The notes under the pieces are model-generated. The model was given only the letters and a program-made list of their open reading frames with translations. It had not been told where the DNA came from and made no database searches. 64,000 nucleotides of DNA from Pomphorhynchus laevis (taxonomy: Eukaryota > Acanthocephala > Palaeacanthocephala > Echinorhynchida > Pomphorhynchidae): assembly GCA_012934845.2 (NCBI GenBank), contig WNNJ02002070.1:89907-153906 (forward strand), given 5' to 3'. Below are positions 21,931 to 33,149 of the stretch, one piece after another. The stretch's first letter is position 1; each line of letters begins with the position of its first letter. The translations under genes were made by a program, and so were the position numbers.

Positions 21931-22440
21931 ACCAATGAGTACCTGGCAACACTCATCAGTAGAATTAAGTACTCACTGGCCGTTTCGGTTGCCTGTGTGA
22001 CATTGTGAATAAACGCATTTCCGACACTTTGCTTAATTGACTGAGGCTTACACTCTTTACCAGATCGAATTGCTGTGCGGACCATCCTTAAACACTAGGC
22101 AGAGGTTGTTGCTGAATTGACGTTGCATTCGTTGGATCCTTAATGGATACGGCATGTATAATAGTAGTGCGCATATGTGCTGAGTAAACAACTGTCCAGG
22201 ATTTATTACGAAATACTGCATTTATACTAAATGGTCTTGCTTGATAGACTGGACTTCGATTCACGACTTTCAGTCACCATGTCACTTCTAGACGACTTAT
22301 GAGTACCCGGCAACAATCATCAGTAAAATGCAGTACTCACTGGTCGTTTCGGTTGCCTGTGTGACATTGTGAATGAAGACATATACGACACTGCTTAATT
22401 GACTGAGGCTTACGCTCTTTACCAGATCGAATTGCTGTCC
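21931..22440. repeat. Satellite array, distal degenerate monomers
   Basis: The monomer sequence resumes for about one and a third units after the interruption, with more changes than the central array (for example ACGTTGCATTCG, CTGCATTTATACTAAATGGTC). The landmark lies at 22089. Greater divergence at an array edge is typical of satellites. Confidence 0.85.
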
Positions 22441-22786
22441 ATCTATCCAACTGCTGTGCATACCATTTGCGACCATATAAATTCATATGTACATAATGCA
22501 TATATATATGCATTATATAATGCATATATAACTGCATATATATTTAAATCTTAATGCATATATATACCTAAATCTCAATGCCTAAATCTCTGTAGTTTAA
22601 ATAATTTAAAAACGAAATTAATTTAAAAAGCAATTTTCCGTTATTTTAATAGCTATCTTATCAATCTTTAGGAATGACAATCAAATTATCTTTTACGCGG
22701 AAGAGAGATTTTAGACTATATATTGATTTTTTAGTATTAGACAGAAATGTTATTACAATGAAGAGGCTGTTTGCAGAATACAAGAC
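22441..22786. other. AT-rich spacer with dyad TGCATATATA words
   Basis: Contains overlapping ATGCATATATA and TATATATGCAT repeats near 22495-22565. No exon recognised. Confidence 0.35.
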
Positions 22787-23900
22787 TCATTACCCACTGT
22801 ATCATGGTTTTCTTCATATCTATCAAACCGTACATTTCACGTCTATTCTAACTCTTCTCTCTCCCATCCTTCACCCATTCCGACCTTTGTTCCACAAGGC
22901 TCTGTATTAGGCCCTATGCTTTTCTCTCTTCTTCTCGGTGACTTGTCTTCGATTTCTCATAAATTTAACTTGCATGTTATGCAATATGCTGATGACATTC
23001 TCATCTATGCTCATGCACCTGTTTATCGTATTCACGATCTTAGTGTTTCTGCTTCCGACTGTCTTGTCTCACTTTCCAATCATCCTTCTTCCCTTCGCCT
23101 TTTTCTAAATCCTGATAAATCCAAAATTATGTGGATCCTACCTCAACGCCTCGGCTTCGAACCTCCCTCCGTATCATTAAATTCTACAATTATTCATATC
23201 GTTGATAATCTCGTTTTCCTAGGCTTCCATTTAGACAGCCGACTTTCACTTAAACCTTTCGTTAGAGATAAAGTACGCTCATCTACCTTGATACTCCGCA
23301 ACCTCCGTCAAGTTCGTAGATTGATCGATTTTCCTTCTTGTATGACTATAATATCTTCTCTCCTTTTTTAGACTCGATTATTGTCTTAGTCTATTTTCCA
23401 ACTCACCTAAATCCACTCTTCTTCCCCTACAACGCATCGTCAACGCAGCCGTTTAAATTCTCCTCCGTCTTCGTCGTTTTGATCATACATCCTACCATAT
23501 TGCTTCTCTCAATTTGCCTACAATTTATTGTCGTGTTCAAATTCGTCTTCTTATCGTTGCTTTCCGCCTTGTAACTCTTCATACCCCTTCATTTCTCAAT
23601 CTTCCTTTTCTTGATAATTCTCGTCCTGTTTACTGTTCCTTGCGTTCCTGTAATTCCATTTTTTTACATGTCCCAAACTACTCTACCTCCTTTGGACTCC
23701 GCTCCTTCATTGTGGCTGCTCCTCTATCGTGGAACAATCTGCCCATTCATATACGCCAATCAACTTCCTTGCCGTGCTTCAAACGCCAAATCCGATCCCA
23801 TTTAGACAATTTATCTGCTGGACTTTTTCATTTTTGTTTGTGGACTTGTAAGCGTACAGCTTGTACGCATTTGCCACATTAAATAAATTTATTATTATTA
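22787..23900 (+). mobile_element. LINE F, CR1/L2-like, 5'-truncated inside the reverse transcriptase
   Basis: The copy starts at the LPTVSWFSSYLS position of LINE A and runs to the 3' end, so it lacks ORF1, endonuclease and the N-terminal half of the reverse transcriptase. It keeps VPQGSVLGPMLFSLLLGD, QYADDILIYAH and the terminal FGLRSFIVAAPLSWNNLP segment. Frame breaks occur near 22910, near 23340 and near 23600. It is close in sequence to LINE A and shares the ATTATTATT tail, so the two belong to one subfamily. Confidence 0.85.
23852..23868 (+). other. LINE 3'-end hairpin (copy F), compensatory change
   Basis: Arms GCGTACA and TGTACGC pair perfectly. Compared with LINE A, the fifth pair changed from G:C to A:T on both sides, which preserves the stem. 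Confidence 0.75.
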
Positions 23901-24548
23901 ATTTGTATTATTAAGACAGATTTATTAAAATTTATTAAAATTTGGCATTTTCCCAAAATGTTTTGCTTTAAAGCTAAACTGGTAAAGGCTATTGGGAAAA
24001 TATCACAATAAAATTGATCTACTACATAATGGAATGGACTGTGGCTACACAATATCAAAACATTGATCGCAGCGTTGCCTGTAAATAAAAAGCGTCACTG
24101 CCAAAGTATCACAACAGTATTGTCTATTAATAAAAAGCACTGATGAAGTTTTAAGGCGTCACTGCAAAAGTATCACATCTTATGAATGCAGCTACGACTG
24201 TTTATATTTCCAATTTAGTAGAATCCCAAATTTAGTAATAGTGACTAGTAAGATGAAATTATATTTACTATATAGATGAGTGATTATAATTGCTACCTGA
24301 TTATTATTTTTAATTAAGTATGAATTAAATAGTATTTAATTTTATTGTAAAAAATATTTAATTTTACAATAAATAAAAAGATTCTATTATCTTATTGAGA
24401 TTTAAGAGAGATATGCCATTAAATATAAGCCATCAAATATACAATACTTTTAATATTAAAGGGGGTAAAATATTTGATTAATTAATTCGAACTTATAAAT
24501 TAACTCAAATATTTACACATACAAATTAATCATATCAGATAACTAAGA
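23901..24548. other. Spacer with short local repeats
   Basis: Near 24060-24170, AGCGTCACTGCCAAAGTATCACA and GGCGTCACTGCAAAAGTATCACA-like words and TAATAAAAAGC are repeated. No exon recognised. Confidence 0.4.
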
Positions 24549-24865
24549 CACTGCACGCTGCTTTAATCCTATCTGGAAGCGAGCAGAAGTACGCTACATT
24601 TCAGTATTGGCGTACCTCATCAGCTACTTCTCCAATACCTACTTTTCACGTTTCAGTCTTTTTAATGTTGGCTGACGATTACTCGACTCGTCTGTCTTCA
24701 TTAGCAATTAGATTTAATGAAAGACTTTCGTCTTACATTTTTCAAATTTAATTGAAATCATTCCTGATTTCAAATTAAATCATCGTTGATAGGGGAAGGT
24801 GCTACCGTCAATTTGAAAACCTACCTATATTTGCAATTAATTGCAATTTTCAAACTAGTCATCGA
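24549..24865. repeat. Foldback-like element Y, copy 1
   Basis: It begins CTGCACGCTGCTTTAATCCT and continues with CGCTACATTTCAGTATTGG and ACCTCATCAGCTAC. These also occur at 26230-26310 in the same direction and at 26540-26645 in reverse. The right part (GGGGAAGG, AATTTGAAAACCTACCT) matches 26455-26522 in reverse. The family is thus built from long inverted segments in differing order. It has no coding capacity. Confidence 0.65.
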
Positions 24866-25994
24866 TAATTAAAAAAAGATTTATTTTGACGTGGAAATGC
24901 GTGCCAGCGCACGCTTACATGACCACAACAAAACAAAAATGTAAATCATGTGTCGAGAAGGTGTGAACGGAGGAGGTGTTTGAATGTGATAAAGGAGGGG
25001 GCGCGGCGGACGTCGAGAGGGAGTTGATTTTAGGCCAGTGGAGAGACGACGAGGAAGGATCAGAGACCGTAGTTGTCGGTGTAATTAAGAACGTCAAATA
25101 AGAGGGTATGGCGGGAACGCAGGATAGCGAGGTGGGGCGAGTGTCGTCTAAGAAAGGAAGGTTGATGAACGACGGGGAGTTGACAGCGATGATACGAAAA
25201 GTTACGAGAAGGCGGAGTTTAATGCAGATGGTGGGCTTGGGGGAGTTGGGCAAGATATGTGGATGTGTGGTCGAAGCGACGGAGACGAAAGAGCACTCGA
25301 ACGGCGGAGTTGATTATTCGTTGTAGGGGTAGGATGATGGATTTTGGAGAATTGGCGAAAAGGCTAAGGCAGTAATCGATTTTAGGGAAATAAGCGATGA
25401 GAGAAGATGCATACAAGAACGGAAGTCGATAAGGGGGCGGATACTGCGGATGTCACGGAGAATTAAATTAGACGAGCGATCCTTGCCACGGACAAAGGGT
25501 TTAAGGGAAAGGTGATCATCGAAATGGAAGCCTAAGAAAGTGTGATTGTGTACTATGGGGATGATCGATTATGCAAAATATACAGTGGGAAGAGATATGT
25601 TTGGTTTACGTGAGAGGATCCACATTATTTTAGACTTGTCGGGGTTTAGAACGAGATGGAGATTGGAGAGACGTTCATAGATAAAAGAAAAACAGTTGGA
25701 GGCAGAAATGTCGATTTCGTGTATGTGATGTGCGGGTACATGATCATAGATGAGGATGTAATCGGCGTATCGCATGACGTTAAAGGAGAAAGATTTGATA
25801 AACGGAGAGAGATCGCTAAGCAGAACAGGGAAAAGCAGGGGACCTAGGACTGAACATTGCGGGACCCCGCAAAAGATAGGAATGGGAGGGGATGATGAAT
25901 TAGAACAGACGCGAAAGAAACGGTCGGATAGATATTAGGCGAACCATGCTACGGAGGAAGAAGAAAAGCCGTAATCATAACGAAGCTTCCTAAT
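24866..25994 (-). mobile_element. LINE D, CR1/L2-like, 5'-truncated
   Basis: On the minus strand the copy runs from a GFSSSSVAWF-like start (near 25990) through a damaged VPQ.SVLGP, MRYADYILIYDH and PDKSKIMWIL to the 3' end. The catalytic YADD reads YADY near 25763-25774. It is closest to LINE E and shares its AAAATAAATC tail type. It sits between two Y elements. Confidence 0.82.
24899..24914 (-). other. LINE 3'-end hairpin (copy D)
   Basis: Arms GCGTGC and GCACGC, loop GCTG, on the minus strand. This is the perfect-pair form in the D/E/H subfamily. Confidence 0.75.
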
Positions 25995-26225
25995 TTGCGT
26001 CCTAATTTTAAGTTAATTAAGTTTATTTAATTGTTACCATCAAAATTTTGATGAGTGTATCTGCATCATGATATTAAATATTATCTATTAAGTCCGATAT
26101 ATAAATCAGCGTCTGTCAACGCTGATTGAAATATATGTAATGATGATATTAGAAACATTATAGTAAAATTAAAATAAAATTAAATAAAATCTAATTAAAA
26201 TTAAAATGTTACAATTTAAATTTTT
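25995..26225. other. Short AT-rich spacer
   Basis: Holds TTGTTACCATCAAAATTTTGATG and a partly inverted copy of it near 26650-26675. No exon. Confidence 0.35.
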
Positions 26226-26645
26226 AATCCTATATGTCGACAGCAGTACGCTACATTTCTGTATTAATGGACCTCATCAGCTACTGATCGAATACCTATG
26301 TTTCACGTTTCGGTCCTTTTAATGTTGACCGACTATCATTCGATCCGTCTTTTAAGGTAGTTAGTTTTTTCAATGAAATACTTTCGTTTTACATTTTGCA
26401 AAATTAGTTAAAATAATTTTTGATTTAAAATAGTATGTTTTTAATAGATTTCTGTTTGAAAATAGTAATCATTAGGAAAAACAGGTAGGTTTTCAAATTG
26501 AATGTAAAACCTTCCCCTACAAACGCTGATCCAATACATACGTGAAATGTAGATGGAGGAGTAGCTGATGAGGTTCACCAATACTGAAATGTTACGTACT
26601 GTTGTTGTCGTAAAGAAAGGATTAAAGTAGCGTGCAGAATAAAAT
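26226..26645. repeat. Foldback-like element Y, copy 2, with ~100-bp inverted ends
   Basis: The left end reads CAGTACGCTACATTTCTGTATT...ACCTCATCAGCTAC...CCTATGTTTCACGT. The right end carries the same order in reverse complement (ACGTGAAATGTAG...GTAGCTGATGAGGT...AATACTGAAATGTTACGTACTG). The interior has no open frame. This looks like a non-autonomous inverted-repeat element; whether it belongs to a known DNA transposon family cannot be seen here. Confidence 0.65.
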
Positions 26646-26808
26646 AGTCATCAAAATTCCAATGGTAACAATGGTTGCACAGGTATATCAACTTAAAATT
26701 AGGAATCAAACTATAGATGACTATTTACATAACAGTAATCATTAGGAAAAATAGGTAGGTTTCCTAATTGAAGGTTGCAATTTCTCCCAATAATAAAAAG
26801 AGGTCATC

Positions 26809-27840
26809 ATGTGGAACTGTCATGCTACCAACTTAGTTGTCATGCTAACAACTAAGACCGACACCAACTATGGACAACTGCAAGTACAGTGCTCGATACA
26901 CGACTGCAGCGTCTGGACAACAATCACCTGCGACAAGAATAAGGCTAAAGAAGACTTCGTATGTGGTTTTTGTGCCAATAAACTAATCTGCAACCTTTCC
27001 AATAAGCACATATCAACATCCAACACGTCAACTCAAACTACCCTCGTCGTTTCTAATGTCCTTTCTCCACCCACCGACCCTGCCACCATATACACTTCCC
27101 ATTCCATGTCATATTCACTCCCCGACACCCCACGTCCCGTCCTTCCCGTTTCGTTTCTCAATAACTTGCATCCATCAATCAAAATCACCTCAACCAACCT
27201 CCACTATCCTTCCTTTTCATAACCTTTCCTCACATCGCTTGCCACCCTCTTTATTATCATTATCCTCTGTCTCCCGTCGTCAAACCAAATCCCTCCAAAT
27301 TATCAACTGCCAGCTCTTCTATCGTGATCTCACCTACTCACGTCAGTCGTCCTCCTTTACGGAAGCACTTTGCTTCTCGCGATCGTTGCGTCATTGTCAC
27401 TAATATTACGCCTTCCAACTCCTTATCTCCACAAGCACGTCTGGACCACGATGTTTCCGCCTTCAGATACATCATCTCGTCTATTGTTCTTGCGGATAAA
27501 CCATCCTTTTTCAAAGATATTTCTCCCGTCACATTCATCCGTCTAAACAAATCTTCTCAATCTAATCCTTACCAGCCCCCTCTCCTAAAAATTGTTTTCA
27601 AGCATCACTCTCATGCGTCTTCTGTCCTCTCTCAACAATTCAAACTCATGTCATCTTCAACCACTCGAATTTTTCCCGATCGGGCCCCTTCTGAAATCAC
27701 TCAAATCTCTTCAGCCCGCATCGAAAAACGCCGTCGCGAGGAAAACGGCGAAACATCACTCTCCATCCGAAACATAGACGGAAATTTTCAAGTTGTCCAC
27801 ACCCGTCCAAAAATTCGATGGCGCTCCTTCTCCTATGTGT
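26809..27840 (+). pseudogene. LINE E ORF1 (PHD-like finger plus RRM-like domain)
   Basis: The start at 26809 is an ATG followed within 30 codons by a zinc-finger-like run: VQCSIHDCSVW, CDKNKAKEDFVCGFCANKL. A serine- and proline-rich linker follows and the frame breaks near 27220. From 27350 the core reads HFASRDRCVIVTNITPSNSL, PLLKIVFKHHSH, RIFPDRAPSE, ARIEKRRREENGE and VHTRPKIRWRS. These blocks match LINE A ORF1 closely. Confidence 0.7.
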
Positions 27841-30690
27841 CTTCTCCACTATACTATTTCGCCACAGCACACGGTTTCCGCCTCGTTCTCCTCAACACTA
27901 GATCTATTCTCAATAAATCCGATCTTATCCTCAACCTATTCACCAAGCAATCCGTCGATCTCTTCTGCTTCACCGAATCCTAGCACAGATTCTGACGACC
28001 TTTCCATTTGCCATCTGCTCTCTGCCGGTTGCTCCCTAGTCGAATCCGCCCGCCCCCTCAGCTCATGCCTTTCTAAATTCCTCTAATCATGGCGGCATCG
28101 TCGCATTCGCGCGTCACCCAGCGTATCTTCGCAAAATCAATCCCCCTTTCAGTCCTTGCTCTTTTCAATTGCTCACTTGTCGTTATTCTAACCCGATCAC
28201 TCTAGATCTCGCCATTGTATACCGTCCTGGTTTATCAGCTCCTACAGCCTTATTTTTTAACGAACTCGCTGACCTCCTTTCTCATTGTTCTTTGTCCTCA
28301 ATTCCTTCACTCGCTCTAGGCGACTTCAATATCCGCCTAGACCGCCCCTCTTCCACGGATTCCATCCGCTTCATCAACATTCTATCCAACTACAATTACA
28401 AACTAACTCACTGCCCCCACACATATAATTGGTGGGGCACTCGAAATCATCGCTGTCCCCGATCATTTTGCTGCCAACACCTCACTGTCTATCTCTGATC
28501 CTGGTCTAGCCGATCACTTTCTCATCACCTTTAATCTCACTCGCAACCACACCCCTCCTCACACACCTACAATCCTATGTCGCCCTTGGAGAAATCTTGA
28601 CCTCTGCCTTACTCAAATCGTCTCTATCATTACCCACAATTACATATTCATCTCCTCCCGATCTCGCCTTTCTTTTCGACCTGAACTCACATCCACTCTC
28701 GAGATTCTCTTGCCCTTCAAGTCTCACCCACACCGTCGCTTGCAACGTGCCCCATGGTTTGACATCCAATGCCTACTCTCAAAGCGTCGACTCCGCCATG
28801 CTTTTCAAGTCTATCACTGCTCTCTCAGACGTGATTTCCGCTCGATCACTCCGTCTTTCCGTGATTCCTATCTTGCTCTTCGCCGGTCTCATCTCAACCT
28901 ACTACGTACCAAATGCAACTCCTTCTGGCAGCATAAAACCATCACTTCATTCAACTCTAAGACACTCTGGCATACTTTTAACTTAATCCTTGCTCGCTCC
29001 TCTTCGCCGTGCAACATCAATGACAATGATTATTCGTCATTTCTCCAGACTAAAGTATCAACGCTGCTCTCTCACACCCGGTCTCCATCCTATCCCACTC
29101 TGCCCAATCTACTCTCACCCTTCCGGAACTCTTTCATCTTCTCCCTGTCTTTCCTACAGAAGTATCATCTGTCCTCATGTCCTTGCCCAACAAAACCTCA
29201 CCTGCCGATCCCCTGCCTACTCACATATTAAAATCTATATGCTCATCGATATCCCCATTTCTCACAACCTTGTTTAACTCGTCCATCCGCAGTCGTATCT
29301 TCCCTTCACACTAGAAATCCGCAATCGTTCGTCCCCTCCTTAAGAAACAATCGCTCGACCGCTCCCTTCCTTCCAGCCATCGCCCCATTTCACTACTCCA
29401 TATTCTTTCTAAGCTCTTAGAACTCCTCATCTTAATACAAATCAACGCTTATCTCTCCTCATCCAATCTGTACCATCCTTTCCAATCCGCTTTCCGCTCT
29501 AATCACTCGACAGAAACCGCATGCATAAAAGTGTACAACGACTTACTCATTTCTCGAGACAAGGCTCTATATAGTGTTCTCATCTCCCTCGACCTCTCCT
29601 CCGCATTCGACATTGTCGACCATTCCGTCCTCCTTTCTCGCCTTCGTTATGATTACGGCTTTTCTTCCTCCTCCGTAGCATGGTTCGCCTCATATCTATC
29701 CGACCGTTCCTTTCGCGTCTGTTCTAATTCATCATCCTCCCCTCCCATCCCTATTTTTTGCAGGGTCCCACAAGGTTCAGTCCTAGGTGCCCTGCTTTTC
29801 TCTCTTCTGCTTGGCGATCTATCTCCGTTTATCAAACCTTACTCCTTTAAGGTCATGCAATACGCAGATGACATTCTAATCTATGCTCATGCACCCGCAC
29901 ATCACATACACGATATCGGCATTTCTGCCTCCAACTGTCTTTCTTCTATCTACAAACGTCTCTCCAATCTCCATCTCGTTCTAAACCCCGAAAAGTCCAA
30001 AATAATGTGGATCCTCCCCGTAAACCAAACATATCTCCTCCCACTGTATATTTTGCCTCATCGATCATCCCCATAGTCCACAATCTCACTTTCTTAGGCT
30101 TCCATTTCAATGATCACCTTTCCCTTAAACCCTTCGTCCGTGACAAGGTCCGCTCATCTAACTTAATTCTCCGTGACATCTGCCGTATGCGCCCCTTATC
30201 GATTTCCGTTCTTGTATGTCTCTTCTTTCATCGCTTCTTTTCCCTAAAATCGATTACTGCCCTAGCCTTTTCGCCAATTCTCCAAAATCCATTATCCTAC
30301 CCCTACAACGAATAATCAACACCGCTGTTCGAGTGATCTTTCGTCTCCGTCGCTTTGACCACACATCCACATATTTTGCCCAACTCTCCTGACCCACCAT
30401 CCATTGGCATCAAACTCCGCCTTCTTCTCGTTACTTTTCGTCTCATCGCTGTCGGCTCCCCATCGTTCATCAACCTTCCTTTCTTAGACGATACTCGCCC
30501 CACCTCGCTATCGCTTCGTTCCTGTCATACCCTCTTACTCCACGTTCCTAATTACTCCAACAACTACGGTCTCCGATCCTTCCTCGTCGCCACCTCACTC
30601 GCCTGGAATCAACTCCCTCTCGACGTCCGCCGCGCTCCCTCCTTTATCACATTCAGACACCTTCTCCGTTCACACCTTTTCGACACCTGA
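27818..30690 (+). pseudogene. LINE E ORF2: endonuclease plus reverse transcriptase
   Basis: The ATG at 27818 lies inside the conserved Arg-Trp-Arg of ORF1. The endonuclease shows LLNTRSILNKSD and CFTES, where the next tryptophan codon is TAG near 27982, then LGDFNIRLDRP (near 28318) and DPGLADHFLITFNL across frame changes. The reverse transcriptase shows SLDLSSAFDIVDHSVLL, VPQGSVLGALLFSLLLGD and QYADDILIYAHAP, with YADD intact near 29862-29873. The C-terminus reads GLRSFLVATSLAWNQLPLDV. There are at least eight frame changes or stops. Confidence 0.82.
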
Positions 30691-30721
30691 TTCACAGTCT
30701 TGTTTTGTTGTGGTCATGTAA

Positions 30722-30737
30722 GCGTGCGCTGGCATGC
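30722..30737 (+). other. LINE 3'-end hairpin (copy E)
   Basis: Arms GCGTGC and GCATGC around GCTG, with one G:T wobble pair. Confidence 0.7.
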
Positions 30738-30770
30738 ATTTGCCACGTTAAAATAAATCCTTTTTTACCA

Positions 30771-30915
30771 GGTTTCGCATCCTGTTACTCGACCCATCAT
30801 AGCAGCGGGTCCAAATACATATAGTAAAGTATTTCACCTTTTGAAATTCAATTATCTAGCGTATCTTATTCTAACAAAAACATATTGTTTATAATCCGTC
30901 CATAATTTTTTTCAC
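30771..30915 (-). repeat. Family X fragment, reversed
   Basis: Contains CCAGGTTTCGCATCCTGTTACTCGACCCATCATAGCAGCGG and the left end TTATAATCCGTCCATAA (positions 30779-30900). It abuts the 3' end of LINE E. Confidence 0.65.
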
Positions 30916-31248
30916 TTAATTGCTCAAATACATTTTTATAATATTTTGTTGATTTATACATTGTAAATTTGATATTTTCAAATTTATTTTGTTGATTTAT
31001 ACTTCTCCATTATAATAAATAGAAAAATTCATCAAATTTGCTTGAAAATAAGCAGAAACAATAATGCCGTATCAATAATACAAAGTTTCAGTATTTCTGA
31101 AAGAGGTTATATTGCCGGACAAACAAAGTCTACAGGTCAGTAATAACTTGTTAGTAGAACAAATCAGATAAGATAACTGACTAGGCGTATTTTAATCATA
31201 GTTCTTATTCTAATTCTTATTCTGATACAACGTCTGTTATTTATTAGT
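30916..31248. other. Repeat-derived spacer ending in a forward X fragment
   Basis: Positions 31060-31170 resemble 14380-14480 (GTATCAATAATAC...GGACAAACAAAGTC...AGTAGAACAAATCAGATA). Positions 31191-31248 hold the X piece AATTCTTATTCTGATACAAC...TTATTTATTAGTC. Confidence 0.5.
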
Positions 31249-31440
31249 CATGAACATCTTGATTATGTAAAATAAATGCTATTATGTTATGTATCCACCG
31301 ATCTGTGGCCTTATTCACGACTTCTGTAGCAGGAATAAAATACACTACATACTGGCAGACATTAAACTTTCCGTTTGAATCCTTTTTTCATTCGATCATT
31401 CTAAACAATTCGATCATTCAAAACAATCGTTTAAAATATA
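31249..31440 (+). pseudogene. Duplicated fragment of xylosyltransferase exon 3
   Basis: About 170 bp match 40061-40230 at well over 90% identity, including the intron end, the AG acceptor and the codons for AGIKYTTYWQTLNFPFESFF. After HSIILNN the similarity fades through a duplicated TTCGATCATTC. The fragment lies upstream of exon 1 and is joined on its left to a family X piece. It is either the end of a lost upstream tandem copy of the gene or a small copied segment. Confidence 0.75.
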
Positions 31441-31532
31441 AAGCCTTGTATCTTTTATTAATTTCTAATTTTTGATAAATTATTTTATATTTTAAATAGA
31501 ATTTTAGTTTCTAGATAAACTAAAAAAGTAGA

Positions 31533-31853
31533 ATGCAAATTGCACTGAATTTAATTTTAATCGCGATTAACACTTTGATTTGTGCCGATACATCAAGTTG
31601 CATAAAAGCCAAGCTAGCATATAAACGAAAATCGTCGTGGAATTGGAATTCACTTCCAACTCAATGTGCTGTCGATGTTTGTAATATTGTCCGTGGTCAT
31701 CAAAAAGAATTTTTAGATATCGACACGCTTCCCACCAACCAATGGCAACTCGTTGATAAAAATGCTAAACCCTTTCGATTAATATTTTTCTTAATGCTGA
31801 GCGGTCGGGACATTGATCAAATAATACGATTAACATTTTATTTGCAATCATGA
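31533..31853 (+). CDS. XYLT: Protein O-xylosyltransferase, exon 1 (N-terminus)
   Basis: Protein O-xylosyltransferase adds the first xylose to serine in proteoglycan core proteins, in the Golgi. The ATG at 31533 is followed by a hydrophobic signal-anchor (ALNLILIAINTLIC, residues 3-17). Cysteine-bearing stem sequence follows (CAVDVCNIVRGHQ), then KPFRLIFFLMLSGRDIDQI IRL, matching the start of the glycosyltransferase family 14 domain (the P-K/R-I-A-F-x-L-x-V-H-G-R strand and the following L-x-R-L helix). The frame stops at 31853 soon after that helix, so an intron should begin there, but I see no standard GT donor next to it; the exon end is uncertain. The next part of the domain is at 34.5 kb. 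Confidence 0.7.
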   Translation: MQIALNLILIAINTLICADTSSCIKAKLAYKRKSSWNWNSLPTQCAVDVCNIVRGHQKEFLDIDTLPTNQWQLVDKNAKPFRLIFFLMLSGRDIDQIIRLTFYLQS

Positions 31854-31859
31854 ACTTCA

Positions 31860-32273
31860 ATTTATTGAATTTACATTAAAATTAAGTTTAATAAAAACAA
31901 ATTATATTTAAACTTTATATAAGAATAAAATATCATTTAATGTGTAGCACTTAAATATAAAAATGATTTTAAAATCTTATACATTGAATTTAATTAAAAA
32001 TAATGTCAGGTATAAATTTAATACAATTCAAGTGTACATTGTCATATATACTTATTATTTTTTATTTAATACTTTCATGGTTTTATCCTTTAATCTTTTG
32101 TTTTTACAACCTTCAAAATCGAAATAAGTAAGATACCAGTTAACAGTTTCTTTGTAATGATAAAAAGACTAATGATGCATTCGATGGTGTAAATTTATTG
32201 ATTAAATTCTCTTGTATCCATAGAGAAAAAACACTTAAAGAATTATTGGAGCTGGATCAAAGAAAGGAGGACC
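31860..32273. other. Intron 1, AT-rich part
   Basis: No exon or repeat family recognised. It lies between xylosyltransferase exons 1 and 2. Confidence 0.35.
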
Positions 32274-32372
32274 ATTTTATTTGATATTTCGCTAACCTCT
32301 GTTAGCATCTTTAGAAAATTACGATTCTAATTTTTAGATGCTAACAGAGGTTAGCGAAATATCAAATAAAAT
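32274..32372. repeat. Perfect inverted repeat, 37-bp arms
   Basis: Positions 32274-32310 and 32336-32372 are perfect reverse complements, centred on a 25-bp spacer. The arm includes TTTCGCTAACCTCTGTTAGC, which itself contains a small dyad GCTAAC...GTTAGC. Perfect arms in AT-rich intron sequence point to a recent insertion or active maintenance. Confidence 0.92.
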
Positions 32373-32411
32373 TTTCCAATTTATTTTAAACCATCTCTAA
32401 TAATTCTTTAT

Positions 32412-32508
32412 TAATAAAAAAAGGATTTATTTTAACGTGGCAAATGCGTGCCAGCACACGCTTACATGACCACAACAAAACAAGAATGTGAATCAGGTGT
32501 CGATAAGG
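32412..32508 (-). mobile_element. LINE H, 3' end only
   Basis: About 95 bp match the last bases of LINE E in reverse, from ATCGACACCTGATTCACATTC to the AAAATAAATCC tail. The 3' hairpin is kept at 32446-32461. It is an extreme 5'-truncated insertion in intron 1. Confidence 0.8.
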
Positions 32509-33149
32509 ATCTTTAATAATGGATCATTATCAACTATTAAAAAACTTATTTCGTTATTTCTCAAAATTTCGACTATTGCGAGTCTTTTTCATGTGTACTT
32601 TCTAGAATTAGTCGAAAATTAGTGAAATAAATAAGTTTTTCTTATCGATGCATACACGCCACAAACAAAACAATTTCATATATCAATTATTATCTTTTAT
32701 TTGTGTTTTATTATCTCCTTATTATTTGATATAGTTTAAATCATTTTACTGTCATTTACTCAGTATTCTTAGAGGTCTACAAAATTTTCTAAATCATCAC
32801 TGCAACTAAATTATTTTACCCTTAAATTCAAATTAGAAATAACAGACCGGATTCTTATCCATATAAATCCATCAATTCCTTATATTCGTATAAATGATTA
32901 TAAATGAATAAATTTATAAATTTACTTATATACAAAATATTCACTTTACTGTACTGACATTTCTACGGTAACAGCTCCGTCTTCACATTTAATTTTTAGC
33001 ATATTAATTAAAAGTTTATGTTGTAGCCTTGAATTCATGTCTTTCATTATATACTGGTTAAACATTTCATGTGGTTATAAAAACATTCCAGATTTCTCCT
33101 GTCAGTTCCAAATTTTTCTGTCAGTTACGCTCGCTACTTATCGCTCTCG
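32509..33149. other. Intron 1, AT-rich part
   Basis: No exon recognised. A minor repeat of ATAAATGATTATAAATGAATAAATTTATAAATTT occurs near 32890. Confidence 0.3.

Larger units (their letters stand above)
26809..30770 (+). mobile_element. LINE E, CR1/L2-like, near full length
   Basis: This is the longest plus-strand LINE. It has an ORF1 start with a PHD-like finger, the RRM-like ORF1 core, the endonuclease, the full reverse transcriptase and the 3' hairpin. It contains many frame breaks and is inactive. Its copies D and H share its tail. Base composition is richer in C than the surroundings, like LINE A, which marks recent arrival relative to the AT-rich background. Confidence 0.88.
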
